Notes under the pieces: model-generated
Seen by the model: only the letters and a program-made list of their open reading frames with translations
Database searches by the model: none
Told to the model about the DNA's origin: nothing
Source: Gammaproteobacteria bacterium
Lineage (GTDB): Bacteria > Pseudomonadota > Gammaproteobacteria > Steroidobacterales > Steroidobacteraceae
Reading direction: 5' to 3'
Length of the DNA: 64,000 bases
Assembly: GCA_025358295.1 (NCBI GenBank)
Contig: JANYJY010000033.1
Location: forward strand, 1-64,000
Shown: piece by piece, positions 50,516 to 59,175 of the stretch
Position numbering within the stretch: position 1 is the stretch's first letter
How the letters are laid out: each line of letters begins with the position of its first letter
Made by a program: the position numbers and the translations under genes

Positions 50516-51760
50516 GTGCAAAATTCCTCGAGGCGGGACTGGGATCGGATTTGGGTTGGCGCAAATATTGCCACCATGGTCGCCGGTGCGGAAGCCTATG
50601 GCACCCATAAGAACGCCGCTCTCGCTGTCAAAGGCGAACGCATTGCATGGATTGGCTTCGCCGACGAGGGCGCGCGCGAAGGAGCTGCTCTCGGCATTCC
50701 CGTTCACGACGCCCGAGGTCTATGGCTGACTCCAGGATTGATCGATTGCCATACGCACTTGGTGTATGGCGGCCATCGGGTGGAGGAGTTCGAGAAGCGG
50801 CTATGCGGCGCCTCCTACGAGGACATCGCACGCGCCGGCGGCGGGATTCAATCGACCGTGCAGTCAACGCGCGAGGCCACTCATCAAGATCTGCGAGTAT
50901 CGGCGGCCATTCGCGCCCAACGGTTGATGTCCGAAGGGGTCACCACCATCGAAGTGAAGTCCGGTTACGGTCTCGAGCTCGCCGCCGAGAGACGCCTGCT
51001 CGAAGTGGCGCGCGATTTAGGCGCTGAATTGCCGGTGTCGATCCGGAAAACATTTCTCGGCCTGCATGCGCTGCCGCGGGAGTTCACCGCCGATCGCCAA
51101 GGCTTCGTGAATCAGGTCTGCGGTCCCTGGCTGGAATCATTGGTGGCCGAAAATCTCGTCGATGCCGTCGACGCCTTTTGCGAGAACATTGCGTTTACCG
51201 TGACAGAAACCGAGCAGCTATTGCGCGCTGCAAAACAGCTTGGATTGCCTGCTCATGTGCACGTGGGTCAATTGACCGACATGGGTGGAGCGGAATTGGC
51301 GGCAAAGTGGGGCGCGCTCTCGGCCGATCACCTGGAGTTTGTCAGCGTCGCCGGTGCGCGCGCGCTCGCGGCGGCGGGCACGGTAGCGGTGCTGCTGCCC
51401 ACCGCCTACTTTACATTACAACAGACCACCCCGCCGCCGGTGGCGCTGTTGCGGGAAGCGGGAGTGACGCTCGCGGTTGCCACCGACTCCAATCCCGGTA
51501 CTTCGCCCTGCACGTCCCTACTGCTCGCGCTCAGCATGGCCTGTACGCTGTTCGGATTGACTCCGGAAGAGGCATTGAGCGGCGCTACGCGCAATGCCGC
51601 TCGCGCTCTTGGCGCATCGCAGGACATCGGCACGCTTGAAGTGGGCAAGCGCGCTGATTTTGCGCTATGGCGAATCGAGCGGCCGGCAGAGCTCTGCTAC
51701 GGCTTGGGTGCCAATCCCTGCGCCGGCGTGGTGTACGGCGGAAAAATTAGAGCGGCCTAG
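50516..51760 (+). CDS. hutI: Imidazolonepropionase
   Basis: The 414-residue amidohydrolase opens imidazolone-5-propionate to N-formimidoylglutamate. Motifs include LTPGLIDCHTHLVYGGHR, TTIEVKSGYGLE, AHVHVGQLTDMGGAELA, SADHLEFV and ATDSNPGTSPCTSLLLALSMA. GTG 50516 was chosen because it gives the usual N-terminal length with AAGGACGGG upstream; the frame stays open far upstream on the antisense strand of hutF but is not family-like there. It is the only hut gene of this cluster on the plus strand and completes the pathway. Confidence 0.94.
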   Translation: MQNSSRRDWDRIWVGANIATMVAGAEAYGTHKNAALAVKGERIAWIGFADEGAREGAALGIPVHDARGLWLTPGLIDCHTHLVYGGHRVEEFEKRLCGASYEDIARAGGGIQSTVQSTREATHQDLRVSAAIRAQRLMSEGVTTIEVKSGYGLELAAERRLLEVARDLGAELPVSIRKTFLGLHALPREFTADRQGFVNQVCGPWLESLVAENLVDAVDAFCENIAFTVTETEQLLRAAKQLGLPAHVHVGQLTDMGGAELAAKWGALSADHLEFVSVAGARALAAAGTVAVLLPTAYFTLQQTTPPPVALLREAGVTLAVATDSNPGTSPCTSLLLALSMACTLFGLTPEEALSGATRNAARALGASQDIGTLEVGKRADFALWRIERPAELCYGLGANPCAGVVYGGKIRAA

Positions 51761-51799
51761 AGCGACTTAGGTGTCACCGCCAGGAAATCGCATTTGATT

Positions 51800-52720
51800 T
51801 CAACAGCCCAGGGCGTTGTGTAGTGAGGCTATATGATGCCGGGCGATTTCTAGGATCGGGGTGCCGTTGTCCGCGTTGAGGCCGATACGTTGGGCCGACC
51901 AGACCGCGCCATAGTCGACGATTTGCGGCGTAGCGGTGTTCAATGCTTCTGCGAGCACAATACTCGCAATTAAGACATCCGATAAATCCGCGTCGCCTTT
52001 GTGTTGACGGTCGTGATTGCCTTGCTCTGCCACTGCCTCACATATCTCCGGCGCAAAGCTCCAGTTTTCCAGGACCGCCTTGCCTATCGATGCGTGCCAA
52101 CCGGAAACCAAATCCCGAAAAGATTCCTCGCCACCTATGGTGGGTGATTCGATCACGGCTCGGACCATGATGTACAGGCGTCCGATGCCGTGCAAAAGAC
52201 CGGTCAAGAAGGCCTCGTCAGGATTTACCTTGGTTCGTCGGGCGACGACCTGGCTGACTGAGGCGACGGAGATGCATTGGTGCCACAAGGCGTTCATGGG
52301 CAGCACCATACTGCGTAGTGAATGTTCGTCCTTCATTTGTTGGATGGCAAAAGCGACGGCAGCGCTCTGCACCATCCGATAGCCCAAACGCGTGATTGCG
52401 GAACGCAGATCCGCCAGCGGCTTACCTGATAGATTGAACGCGCTGGAATTGGCGGTTTGCAGCACGCGAGCTGCTAATCGCGGTTCCGCGCCGACGATGG
52501 TGACCGTTTGTTCGGGAGTTGTGGCGGGGTCAGCCAAAGCCTTACGAATTTGAATCACTACTTTTGGAAAACACGGCAAATCGACCGTGCCCGTAGATAG
52601 CTCTGCTGCAAGCCGGCGCAAAAACTCCAGCGCTGCACCGCGCGCCTCGGCTGTTGTCACATTATCGGCGTAGGCAGAAGGCTCCTTTCCGTAGCTAGGG
52701 GCCGCAAAGGCGCTTGCCAT
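51800..52720 (-). CDS. HDOD domain protein
   Basis: The 306-residue protein is dominated by an HDOD domain: LPCFPKVVIQIRKALADP, ARVLQTANSSAFNL, AITRLGYRMVQSAAVAFAI, and GLLHGIGRLYIM, where the metal-binding Asp of the HD motif is replaced, as usual in HDOD. Such proteins act as non-catalytic signalling scaffolds in motility, chemotaxis and biofilm control. ATG 52720 follows GGAG. A sigma-28-like promoter lies about 90 bases upstream. A truncated paralogue lies at 54057. Confidence 0.9.
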   Translation of the reverse strand: MASAFAAPSYGKEPSAYADNVTTAEARGAALEFLRRLAAELSTGTVDLPCFPKVVIQIRKALADPATTPEQTVTIVGAEPRLAARVLQTANSSAFNLSGKPLADLRSAITRLGYRMVQSAAVAFAIQQMKDEHSLRSMVLPMNALWHQCISVASVSQVVARRTKVNPDEAFLTGLLHGIGRLYIMVRAVIESPTIGGEESFRDLVSGWHASIGKAVLENWSFAPEICEAVAEQGNHDRQHKGDADLSDVLIASIVLAEALNTATPQIVDYGAVWSAQRIGLNADNGTPILEIARHHIASLHNALGC

Positions 52721-53090
52721 ACTCAGTGCTCTCCAAAGACAATCGTGGCGACTCTCAAGCAGGCATGTTTGCAATGTGCTGCGGCCAAATCGGGGTTTGG
52801 GCTTCATAAGGTGACGGCGACTTGTGATTAAGCTTTAGCCCTAATGACTGTGCTTCGCGGGCCTCGCGCGCGATTTTGGTGATACCGGTCACATATCCGA
52901 TGAGTGTATCTATCGAGTCCAATGCGCATGGATGCGCTGCAATTGAGCGGTATTTCGATGTGCTGACTATGTGAACCGTACCCATCGCTTGAAACAGAAA
53001 ATGTGCAATATGGGGCTGCGGCATGAGCAGTAAAGTTGCTCTCAATGACCGGTTGCCGGAGAGGATGACGTACGAGACGGAGATGCGAAG
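52721..53090. other. Intergenic region between HDOD gene and cheY
   Basis: The 370-base divergent gap contains the sigma-28-like promoter of the HDOD gene (52811-52837). A TAAAGTTG at 53031-53038 resembles a sigma-28 -35 element facing cheY but lacks a matching -10 at the right distance. A minus-strand open frame (52755-53045) has only a TTG start, no ribosome binding site and no recognisable motif, so it is not called as a gene. Confidence 0.5.
52811..52837 (-). promoter_or_regulatory. Sigma-28 (FliA) type promoter of the HDOD gene
   Basis: On the minus strand TAAAGCTT (52830-52837) is followed after exactly 11 bases by GCCGTCAC (52811-52818). The FliA consensus is TAAAGTTT-N11-GCCGATAA; this site matches 7 of 8 and 5 of 8 positions. 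It lies 90 bases before the HDOD start. Confidence 0.6.
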
Positions 53091-53453
53091 ATGGCCAGAC
53101 TGATACTCACTGTCGATGATTCCCCGTCGATTCGTCTAATGATGCAATTGACGCTCACGGGCGAAGGGTACGAAGTAAAGCAGACGAGCGACGGCGTCGA
53201 AGCATTGGAATTTGCCCGCAGCCATAGCGCGGACCTGGTACTGACCGACATCAATATGCCCCGCATGGATGGCCTCACATTGATCCGCGAATTGCGCTTA
53301 CTGCCGGCCTATAAATGCGTTCCAATGCTGGTGCTTACCACCGAGTCGGCTAAGGACAAAAAGCTGCAGGGAAAGGAGGCGGGGGCGACCGGCTGGCTCG
53401 TGAAGCCGTTCAATACTCAACAGCTGATAGCGACGATCAATCGAGTCTTGTAA
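53091..53453 (+). CDS. cheY: CheY-type chemotaxis response regulator
   Basis: The 120-residue single receiver domain has acidic residues D9 and D10, phospho-acceptor Asp53 in LVLTDINMPRMDG, a switch Thr in VLTTES, and Lys in WLVKPFN. The closeness to CheY and the lack of an output domain suggest that it signals to the flagellar switch or another chemotaxis partner. It lies 30 bases ahead of a CheZ-like gene and between two HDOD paralogues. Two bases separate GGAGATGCGAAG from the ATG, giving a normal ribosome binding site. Confidence 0.92.
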   Translation: MARLILTVDDSPSIRLMMQLTLTGEGYEVKQTSDGVEALEFARSHSADLVLTDINMPRMDGLTLIRELRLLPAYKCVPMLVLTTESAKDKKLQGKEAGATGWLVKPFNTQQLIATINRVL

Positions 53454-53483
53454 AGGCCGCGGTGGCATCGGGAACTAACTGAT

Positions 53484-54032
53484 ATGAACAAAATAGTGAG
53501 TGAAGCTGGCACTTTGCCCCCCCAGCAGATCGAAAACCTGGTTTCGATGCTAGGCATCATTTCGGCGCAAATAGAGTCCGCGCTGCACGAGACTGACGCT
53601 CCCGCAGCGATTCTTGTCGAGGCGGCGCACTCCATGAGTACTGCGACTCAGACAATTGCGCGTTGCCTCTTCGATTTCTCGGGTTCGCCGGCAAGAGTAT
53701 TTCAGGATCTCATGGTCCTGCACGATGACATGCACATTCGATCGAGCAAGGCGGCGACGGCCATCCAGTTCCACGACCGCTTGGTGCAATGCCTCACTCA
53801 TGTCTGTTCCAGCCTGACGCAGCTTACGCAGTTCATGGCGGCCGACAGCATGCCGAAGTCGGAGGTGCAGTGGAACGAGCTGCGGCAACGGGTCCGTGAA
53901 ATCCACAGCATGGAGCAAGAACGCGCTCTGTTCGATGATCTGGCCGGCAATGCGTCTTCGACTGGCAGGGCCGCGACCGGGTCTAAGCGGCCGGCAAGCT
54001 CCAACGGCGCGGGTGAGGTGGAGCTCTTCTAG
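53484..54032 (+). CDS. Candidate CheZ-like CheY phosphatase
   Basis: The 182-residue helical protein has no clear annotated family by eye, but it contains AIQFHDRLVQCLTHV at about residues 93-107. Its Asp98-x-x-x-Gln102 spacing copies the D-x-x-x-Q of the CheZ active site (QDLTGQ in Escherichia coli CheZ). An acidic LFDDLAG stretch and the hydrophobic C-terminus GEVELF recall the tethered CheY-binding tail of CheZ. It directly follows cheY, and no canonical cheZ was found in the window. The function is inferred from the motif and its neighbour. Confidence 0.55.
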   Translation: MNKIVSEAGTLPPQQIENLVSMLGIISAQIESALHETDAPAAILVEAAHSMSTATQTIARCLFDFSGSPARVFQDLMVLHDDMHIRSSKAATAIQFHDRLVQCLTHVCSSLTQLTQFMAADSMPKSEVQWNELRQRVREIHSMEQERALFDDLAGNASSTGRAATGSKRPASSNGAGEVELF

Positions 54033-54056
54033 CATGCGACGTCGCCGGCAGGTGAA

Positions 54057-54620
54057 TCAGCATCCCAACGCGCCTTGCAGAGATTCGAGCTGATATTCAG
54101 TATGAGTCAAAATAGTGACGCAATCTTCCGCCGATAGACCGATGGTGGCGAAGGCGTCGATGCCGGCGATGTCCAGCACGCGCGGGTTAGGCAACTTCAA
54201 GGCCTCGCCCAAGACGATGCTGGCCACCGGGATGTCCGTCAGATCGACCTCGCGCTTGCGTTTGCGATCCCGCTCTGCCTCGGCCTGGTTGCCGACGGCC
54301 GCGGCCATTTCTTCGGCGAATCCCCAGTTCTCGAGGACCGACTTTCCGATGGACGGGTGCCACCCAGAGACCAAATCCATGAAAGACTCGCGGTCGTTGA
54401 AGGCATCGGGCTTTCCCACTGCTCGAACCATGAAGTATAGGCGGCCAATACCGTGCAGCAATCCTGTCAGGAAGGCTTCATCGGGGCTGATCTGGGTACG
54501 GCGGGCCACAACCTGACTGATGGATGCCACGGCGATGCTTCGCTGCCACAACGCGGCCAGAGGCGTTCGCGATGGAACGCAGACTGCTCTCGTCCTTCAC
54601 TGGAGCGCTGCCGCCCTGGC
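54057..54620 (-). pseudogene. Truncated HDOD gene, paralogue of the one at 51800
   Basis: The C-terminal part (54057-54551) is an intact HDOD half with SIAVASISQVVARRTQISPDEAFLTGLLHGIGRLY, closely matching the 51800-52720 protein up to the shared ALGC end. Upstream the match continues only as KDESSLRSIA in a shifted frame (54592-54600 and onward), and the N-terminal half is missing. It is thus a decayed duplicate on the same strand. The two copies bracket cheY and the CheZ-like gene. Confidence 0.85.
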
Positions 54621-54814
54621 GTCATTTGAGACGGCGGGATTCGCAGGTGCCATAGATCGTTGTCCGGACTTATAAGTAGGTGCAACCGGAATGATCGACA
54701 CAATATATCGCTCCAAGCGGCTTGATTTTCGATCGCAGCGCGTTATGGAAGCGTGCCGCGGCCCCGTAGCACAATAAACCTTCGGCAGAAACACTCAAAA
54801 TGTCAGGACATACC

Positions 54815-57427
54815 TCAATGCTGGCTCCCTGTGTGCCGACGCGCGCCCGGGAGCGTGCGGTTGACCGGCTCGGTCTTGCGAGCCTCCGCCTTCGGCCCTG
54901 TAGATACGGATCGGCTATTTAAAGCGACGGCACCAGTAGCGCCAATCTGGTACTTATCCATGGCTTCGGTCAGCGCATTGGTCTGGGTCAGAAGGGCGGT
55001 CGCCACCGCGGCGTCGTGATCGACCAGAACCGCATTCTTGCCGGTCATCTCGTCGATTTTTGCGATTGCGCTATTGATCTCGCCGATGCCGGCACTTTGC
55101 TCGCGGGTAGCAGCCGCGATTTCCGCCACAATTTTGTTGACGCTTTGCGCCGCACGGACGATTTCCTGAAGCATGTCGCCGGACTGATCGACAAGCTTTG
55201 CGCCTTCGCTCACTTTGTTTACGCTGTCATTGATCAATGTCTTGATCTCCTTGGCAGCCTGAGCGGAACGGCCCGCAAGGCTGCGGACCTCGGCGGCCAC
55301 CACGGCAAAGCCGCGACCTTGCTCGCCGGCGCGGGCGGCTTCCACGGCCGCGTTCAATGCCAGCAGATTGGTCTGAAAGGCAATCTCGTCAATGACCCCG
55401 ATGATGTCAGCGATCTTGTGACTGGAGGCGTTGATTTGATGCATGGCGGTGATCGCCGAAGAAACCACCACGCCGCCGTTTTCAGCACGATTGCGTGCGG
55501 AGGTCGCGAGTTCGTCGGCATGGGCGGCGTTTACCGCGGACTGACGCACGGTGGCGGTCAATTCTTCCAGCGCGGCGCCCGTCTCCTGCAGAGCAGAAGA
55601 CTGGGCCTCAGTGCGCCCCGATAATTCCGCGTTGCCCTTTGATATGTCATCGGCGCTGGAACGAACCGCGACTACCGCGTCCTTGATGGTGCTCACAACC
55701 GTGGAAAGATTGTCGAGCAGCTCATTCAGCCCACCCGCGAGATTGGCATGAAAGCCGATCTTACCCTCCACAGGCAGGCGTGCCTGCAGATTGCCGCGTA
55801 AGGCTTCTGCGACGACGAACTTCACTTCGTTCTCGACCGCGACGCCGTTGGTTCGATCCCGCCATTCAAGCACCGTGCCGAGGCGGGCGCCGGCGGCATC
55901 TACGATGGGGGTGGCATTCAACACCAGGGTATGGCCGCCCAGAGTAAGCATCTCGCTCTGAGAATCGCGCAATCGGTCGAGCACGGCTCTGTCCAAAAAT
56001 TGCACGGGCTTGAAAATATCGATGGAGGCGCCGACCAAGCCCGTATCGGAGAATTGTGGCAAATCGCGCTGAATGTCGCGCCGCAGCTGTGCGAAAGTCG
56101 TTTTAGCGGTCTCGTTGGCGTAGACGATTTTATGTTTCTCATCCACTACCAAGACAATCGTGCCGGCATTGTCGAGGGCTTGACGAACGCGCGTATTTTC
56201 CGCGAGCAACCGCCGGTCCGCTTCGATGCGCACGCTCAGGGCGTTTTGCATTTTGTCCAATGAGCGAAGTACTTGCCCGGCCTCGTCGGCACTGTCCACT
56301 TTGATCTGATTGTCGTAGTGGCCCGCCTCGATCGCCGCAAAGGTCGAGACCGCGCGCCGCATCGAGCGCGTCAAGCCGCGGGTGAAGTAACCAGCCAGCA
56401 GAATGGCTGCGATCACCATGGCGGCTACGAATGTCAGCGCTAGATTGCGTTCGAATCGCTCGGCCGCGAGCCGCTTTGCGGAGCGGCTGCTCACCTGCTC
56501 CATCAGAAGCTCGTGTAGCGCCGTCAGCTTGGTCTCGAAAGAGGCACCTTGCTCCATGACTTCTTGGGAGGCCACGCCGACCGGCCGACGCGTCAAGATG
56601 TTCGAGGCGACCCAGTGCTGGTATCCAATGAACGCGTCCTCGCTCGCATGCAACGCATCGTTGGCTTGTTTCATTCGAGCGCCGAATTCGCTATCTCGGG
56701 TTCGAGTCGCCCATTCGTCGAGCGAATCAAGCTTCCAATGGACATTGTCCATCAAGAAGCGAATGTTCGCGGAAATGGCATTTATCTTGGCTTCTTGCTC
56801 CTGAGTGACCGAGAGCATTTGCGCTGCGACGGGCGCAGCGGCCGCCCGTAGAGCGCCGAATTCAAAGGACAGACGCGGTATTTCCAGTACGGCCAGATCC
56901 TGCAGATAATATTGCTGCAGGTCACCGTCGCGATCCAGATGATGAGTTTCCCCGATGAGACGAACGAGTTTGGTCAGTTTTGCGGATAACGAGTCGTGGC
57001 GTTGAGCTGAGGCTTCCGGAGTGAGCTTCGGCCAGTTCCTCGCCAAGCTGGCCCAATCCACCTTGATTTCCTGCCACAGCAAGCGCTCGGGAGAGCCTTC
57101 CTGGCCGTACTTATCCTCGGACTTATCCTGCAAAGCGATGCTGGCCTCCAACCTGGCCGCTGCCTCCTGTATTTTTCTGTCGAAATACGAGGTATTGGCT
57201 TCACCCGCCAATAACGTCGCTGTGAATGAGGCATGCGCGGCAAGGGCGCGCCCGGCTTCCTTGAGGCCTTCGAAGTAGTGCAGCCCATCGTCCGCAGACT
57301 GATGTTCTTTGATTTGCACCGATAGGCCGGCCGCGTATTCGACGCTGACATAACTCAGGGGCAACAAAAGCACGATCACGATAATCGCGAGTTTGTGCGC
57401 CATCTTCATCCGTGCCGCAATATTCAT
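54815..57427 (-). CDS. Methyl-accepting chemotaxis protein with PAS domain
   Basis: The 870-residue receptor has membrane segment 1 at about residues 10-33, a helical periplasmic domain of about 300 residues, and membrane segment 2 near 340. A HAMP region and a PAS-like domain ([22 protein letters not shown]) follow. The cytoplasmic signalling hairpin contains the conserved tip [23 protein letters not shown]. No C-terminal CheR-tethering pentapeptide is present. ATG 57427 was preferred over an in-frame GTG at 57439 that would overlap the GGAG. A good sigma-28 promoter precedes it. Confidence 0.95.
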   Translation of the reverse strand: MNIAARMKMAHKLAIIVIVLLLPLSYVSVEYAAGLSVQIKEHQSADDGLHYFEGLKEAGRALAAHASFTATLLAGEANTSYFDRKIQEAAARLEASIALQDKSEDKYGQEGSPERLLWQEIKVDWASLARNWPKLTPEASAQRHDSLSAKLTKLVRLIGETHHLDRDGDLQQYYLQDLAVLEIPRLSFEFGALRAAAAPVAAQMLSVTQEQEAKINAISANIRFLMDNVHWKLDSLDEWATRTRDSEFGARMKQANDALHASEDAFIGYQHWVASNILTRRPVGVASQEVMEQGASFETKLTALHELLMEQVSSRSAKRLAAERFERNLALTFVAAMVIAAILLAGYFTRGLTRSMRRAVSTFAAIEAGHYDNQIKVDSADEAGQVLRSLDKMQNALSVRIEADRRLLAENTRVRQALDNAGTIVLVVDEKHKIVYANETAKTTFAQLRRDIQRDLPQFSDTGLVGASIDIFKPVQFLDRAVLDRLRDSQSEMLTLGGHTLVLNATPIVDAAGARLGTVLEWRDRTNGVAVENEVKFVVAEALRGNLQARLPVEGKIGFHANLAGGLNELLDNLSTVVSTIKDAVVAVRSSADDISKGNAELSGRTEAQSSALQETGAALEELTATVRQSAVNAAHADELATSARNRAENGGVVVSSAITAMHQINASSHKIADIIGVIDEIAFQTNLLALNAAVEAARAGEQGRGFAVVAAEVRSLAGRSAQAAKEIKTLINDSVNKVSEGAKLVDQSGDMLQEIVRAAQSVNKIVAEIAAATREQSAGIGEINSAIAKIDEMTGKNAVLVDHDAAVATALLTQTNALTEAMDKYQIGATGAVALNSRSVSTGPKAEARKTEPVNRTLPGARRHTGSQH

Positions 57428-57516
57428 TGTGATACCCACTCCAAGGCATGCAGGATCCGACCATCAACGGCGCGCCTCATACTCGCATCCGTGGCGGCGC
57501 AGTTGTCTCCCGCAAT

Positions 57517-57543
57517 ATGTCGACCGAACGTGCGCAAACTTTA
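57517..57543 (-). promoter_or_regulatory. Sigma-28 (FliA) type promoter of the receptor
   Basis: The minus strand reads TAAAGTTT (57536-57543), exactly 11 bases, then GTCGACAT (57517-57524). The -35 is a perfect match to the FliA consensus and the -10 matches at 5 of 8 positions. It lies 90 bases before the receptor start. Confidence 0.75.
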
Positions 57544-57667
57544 CGAGGGTACCCACGGCGAGGAGCCGAAATGCGTGATCTGCGCGCGATCGGATATTCG
57601 CGCCTGGGGCGTCGCGAGCCGCTAGTGTGATGCATGTCACAAAAATCGTGTCCGCATGCCCAAGGGC

Positions 57668-57694
57668 TAAATCTAGGGTCCTTTGCGCCGATAC
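57668..57694 (+). promoter_or_regulatory. Sigma-28 (FliA) type promoter of the small secreted protein
   Basis: TAAATCTA (57668-57675), exactly 11 bases, then GCCGATAC (57687-57694). The -10 matches the FliA consensus at 7 of 8 positions and the -35 at 5 of 8, including the TAAA core. The start codon of the next gene is 48 bases downstream. Confidence 0.65.
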
Positions 57695-57741
57695 CCCTCA
57701 TGCGTGCATGACGTACGCGCGAACGGCCTTTCGGAGCTCCC

Positions 57742-58053
57742 ATGCGCAGAACCATTACTTGTTCTATATTCGCGACGATTGTCGGCCTGTGCGCCGGCCC
57801 TTGTTTGGCCGATTCCTGTAACGGCCCCCCCGCGCCCACGAATTTCCCCGAGCCGACGACGGCCACCGAACAAGACATTCTTGCAGCCCAGCAGTCCGTC
57901 AAGCAGTATTTGAACGACATGGAATCGGCGTTGAAGTGCATCGACGCGAAGCACAACAACGTCGCGCACGATAGCGCGGTCGACGACATGCAAAAGACGG
58001 CTGCAAAATTCAACAGCGTGTTGCGCGCCTTCAAGGCTCGGCAAAAAGCCTAA
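57742..58053 (+). CDS. Small secreted protein of unknown function in the chemotaxis island
   Basis: The 103-residue product has a clear signal peptide (MRRTITCSIFATIVGLCAGPCLA), two cysteines in the mature part (DSCNGPP and LKCIDAKH), a proline-rich N-terminus and a charged helical remainder ending KARQKA. I do not recognise the family. GGAG precedes the ATG. Its sigma-28-like promoter and its position between a receptor and an HDOD gene suggest a link to motility; this is inference. Confidence 0.75.
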   Translation: MRRTITCSIFATIVGLCAGPCLADSCNGPPAPTNFPEPTTATEQDILAAQQSVKQYLNDMESALKCIDAKHNNVAHDSAVDDMQKTAAKFNSVLRAFKARQKA

Positions 58054-58118
58054 ATCAGCAGCCGATACCGCGGAATTGTGCTTCGCGGTGTCGACATGTT
58101 GAGCCAGAGGTGTACGGC

Positions 58119-59021
58119 GTGAGTAAAGTCGATTGGACTCCGGAAACCTTGGTTGCCAACATCCAAGATTTGGTGACATTGCCTGAGGTCGCACTGCGAA
58201 TTGCCAGCATGGTGGATGATCCTACTTCGTCCGCCGCAGACATTGGGCGCGAGATCTGCAACGACGCGGCGCTCACGGCGCGATTGCTGCGCGTCGCAAA
58301 CAGCCCCATCTTCGGACAGCATGGGAAAATAGCGACAGTCAACCGTGCGATAGCAGTGCTCGGAGTGCGCCAGGTACGCGACCTGACCGTCGGTATTACG
58401 GCGATCCGAACATTCGACGGCATAGGCAACGATTTGGTGTCGATGGAATCATTTTGGCGGCAAAGCGTGCTATGCGCCCTGGCCGCCGGCCATATTGCCG
58501 CGCGTCGCGAGAAAGGGCGTACCGATTCGCTCTTCGTTGCCGGCCTTCTCCATGACATAGGACAACTGGTGTTGTTCAACCGTGCTCCTGAACTTGCGCG
58601 CCAAGCCCTGCTGATGTCGATATACGCGGCTGACGATCGCGGGCTATGGTCCTGCGAACGCGAGCTGATGGGGTTCGATCACGGCATTATCGGTGTGAGG
58701 CTCGCGCAGAAATGGGGACTGCCTCGCGTGTTGCAGGAATGCATCCAGTTTCATCACCGGCCCGCCGAAGCCGAAGAATACCCTGTCGAAGTGGCGATCA
58801 TTCACGTTGCGAATACGGTTGCGGTGCTCGCGGAAATAGGCAGCACCGATGTGGGCGACGGGCCGGCAATATCCTCGATGGCATTGCGCATGCTCAAGCT
58901 GGACCAAGGCACTCTGGCCGAAATCGTATTGGAGACGCAGGAATCGGCGCAGGGGCTGATACCTGCCCTGACCGGCGCGCCAATGGCGATGCCCGCGCGT
59001 GCTGCGGTACGCGAGTTGTAG
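58119..59021 (+). CDS. HDOD domain protein
   Basis: The 300-residue protein contains LVTLPEVALRIASMVDDP, ARLLRVANSPIFG, AIAVLGVRQVRDLTVGITAI and GLLHDIGQLVLF; unlike the paralogue at 51800 it keeps the HD pair. GTG 58119 was chosen because AGAGG lies 8 bases upstream; GTG 58110 is the alternative. A GCCGATAC at 58061-58068 is a good sigma-28 -10, but its -35 region is poor. It lies upstream of cheA and is divergent in sequence from the other HDOD pair. Confidence 0.88.
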   Translation: MSKVDWTPETLVANIQDLVTLPEVALRIASMVDDPTSSAADIGREICNDAALTARLLRVANSPIFGQHGKIATVNRAIAVLGVRQVRDLTVGITAIRTFDGIGNDLVSMESFWRQSVLCALAAGHIAARREKGRTDSLFVAGLLHDIGQLVLFNRAPELARQALLMSIYAADDRGLWSCERELMGFDHGIIGVRLAQKWGLPRVLQECIQFHHRPAEAEEYPVEVAIIHVANTVAVLAEIGSTDVGDGPAISSMALRMLKLDQGTLAEIVLETQESAQGLIPALTGAPMAMPARAAVREL

Positions 59022-59081
59022 CGCCAATGTTCAGTTTTGCCGTGGCGGCCTGCGAAACACCGCGATTGGCGGCACGGCACG

Positions 59082-59108
59082 TCAAGTTTACGAGTCTCGT
59101 GTCGATAA
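59082..59108 (+). promoter_or_regulatory. Sigma-28 (FliA) type promoter of cheA
   Basis: TCAAGTTT (59082-59089), exactly 11 bases, then GTCGATAA (59101-59108). Each element matches the FliA consensus at 7 of 8 positions. The cheA start is 68 bases downstream. This is the best site of its kind in the window and probably drives cheA-cheW-STAS-cheR-cheD-cheB. Confidence 0.82.
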
Positions 59109-59175
59109 TCTTGCGCTAGAGCCCGCAATGCGCGGAAGACGGACACGCCAGAATCATGTGCCGAAGGAATCGAGC

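Larger units (their letters stand above)
57428..57741. other. Divergent intergenic region of the receptor and a secreted protein gene
   Basis: The 314-base gap contains two outward-facing sigma-28-like promoters: one for the receptor on the minus strand (57517-57543) and one for the small secreted protein on the plus strand (57668-57694). No gene is seen between them. Confidence 0.6.

Noticed and set aside
52755-53045. A 96-codon minus-strand open frame upstream of the HDOD gene
   Set aside because: It has only a TTG start, no ribosome binding site and no recognisable motif, and a sigma-28-like promoter for the HDOD gene lies within it.
53031-53061. TAAAGTTG before cheY as a sigma-28 promoter
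   Set aside because: The -35 half is good, but at 11-base spacing the -10 region (CGGTTGCC) has no match to GCCGATAA; GCCGGAGA further on is wrongly spaced.
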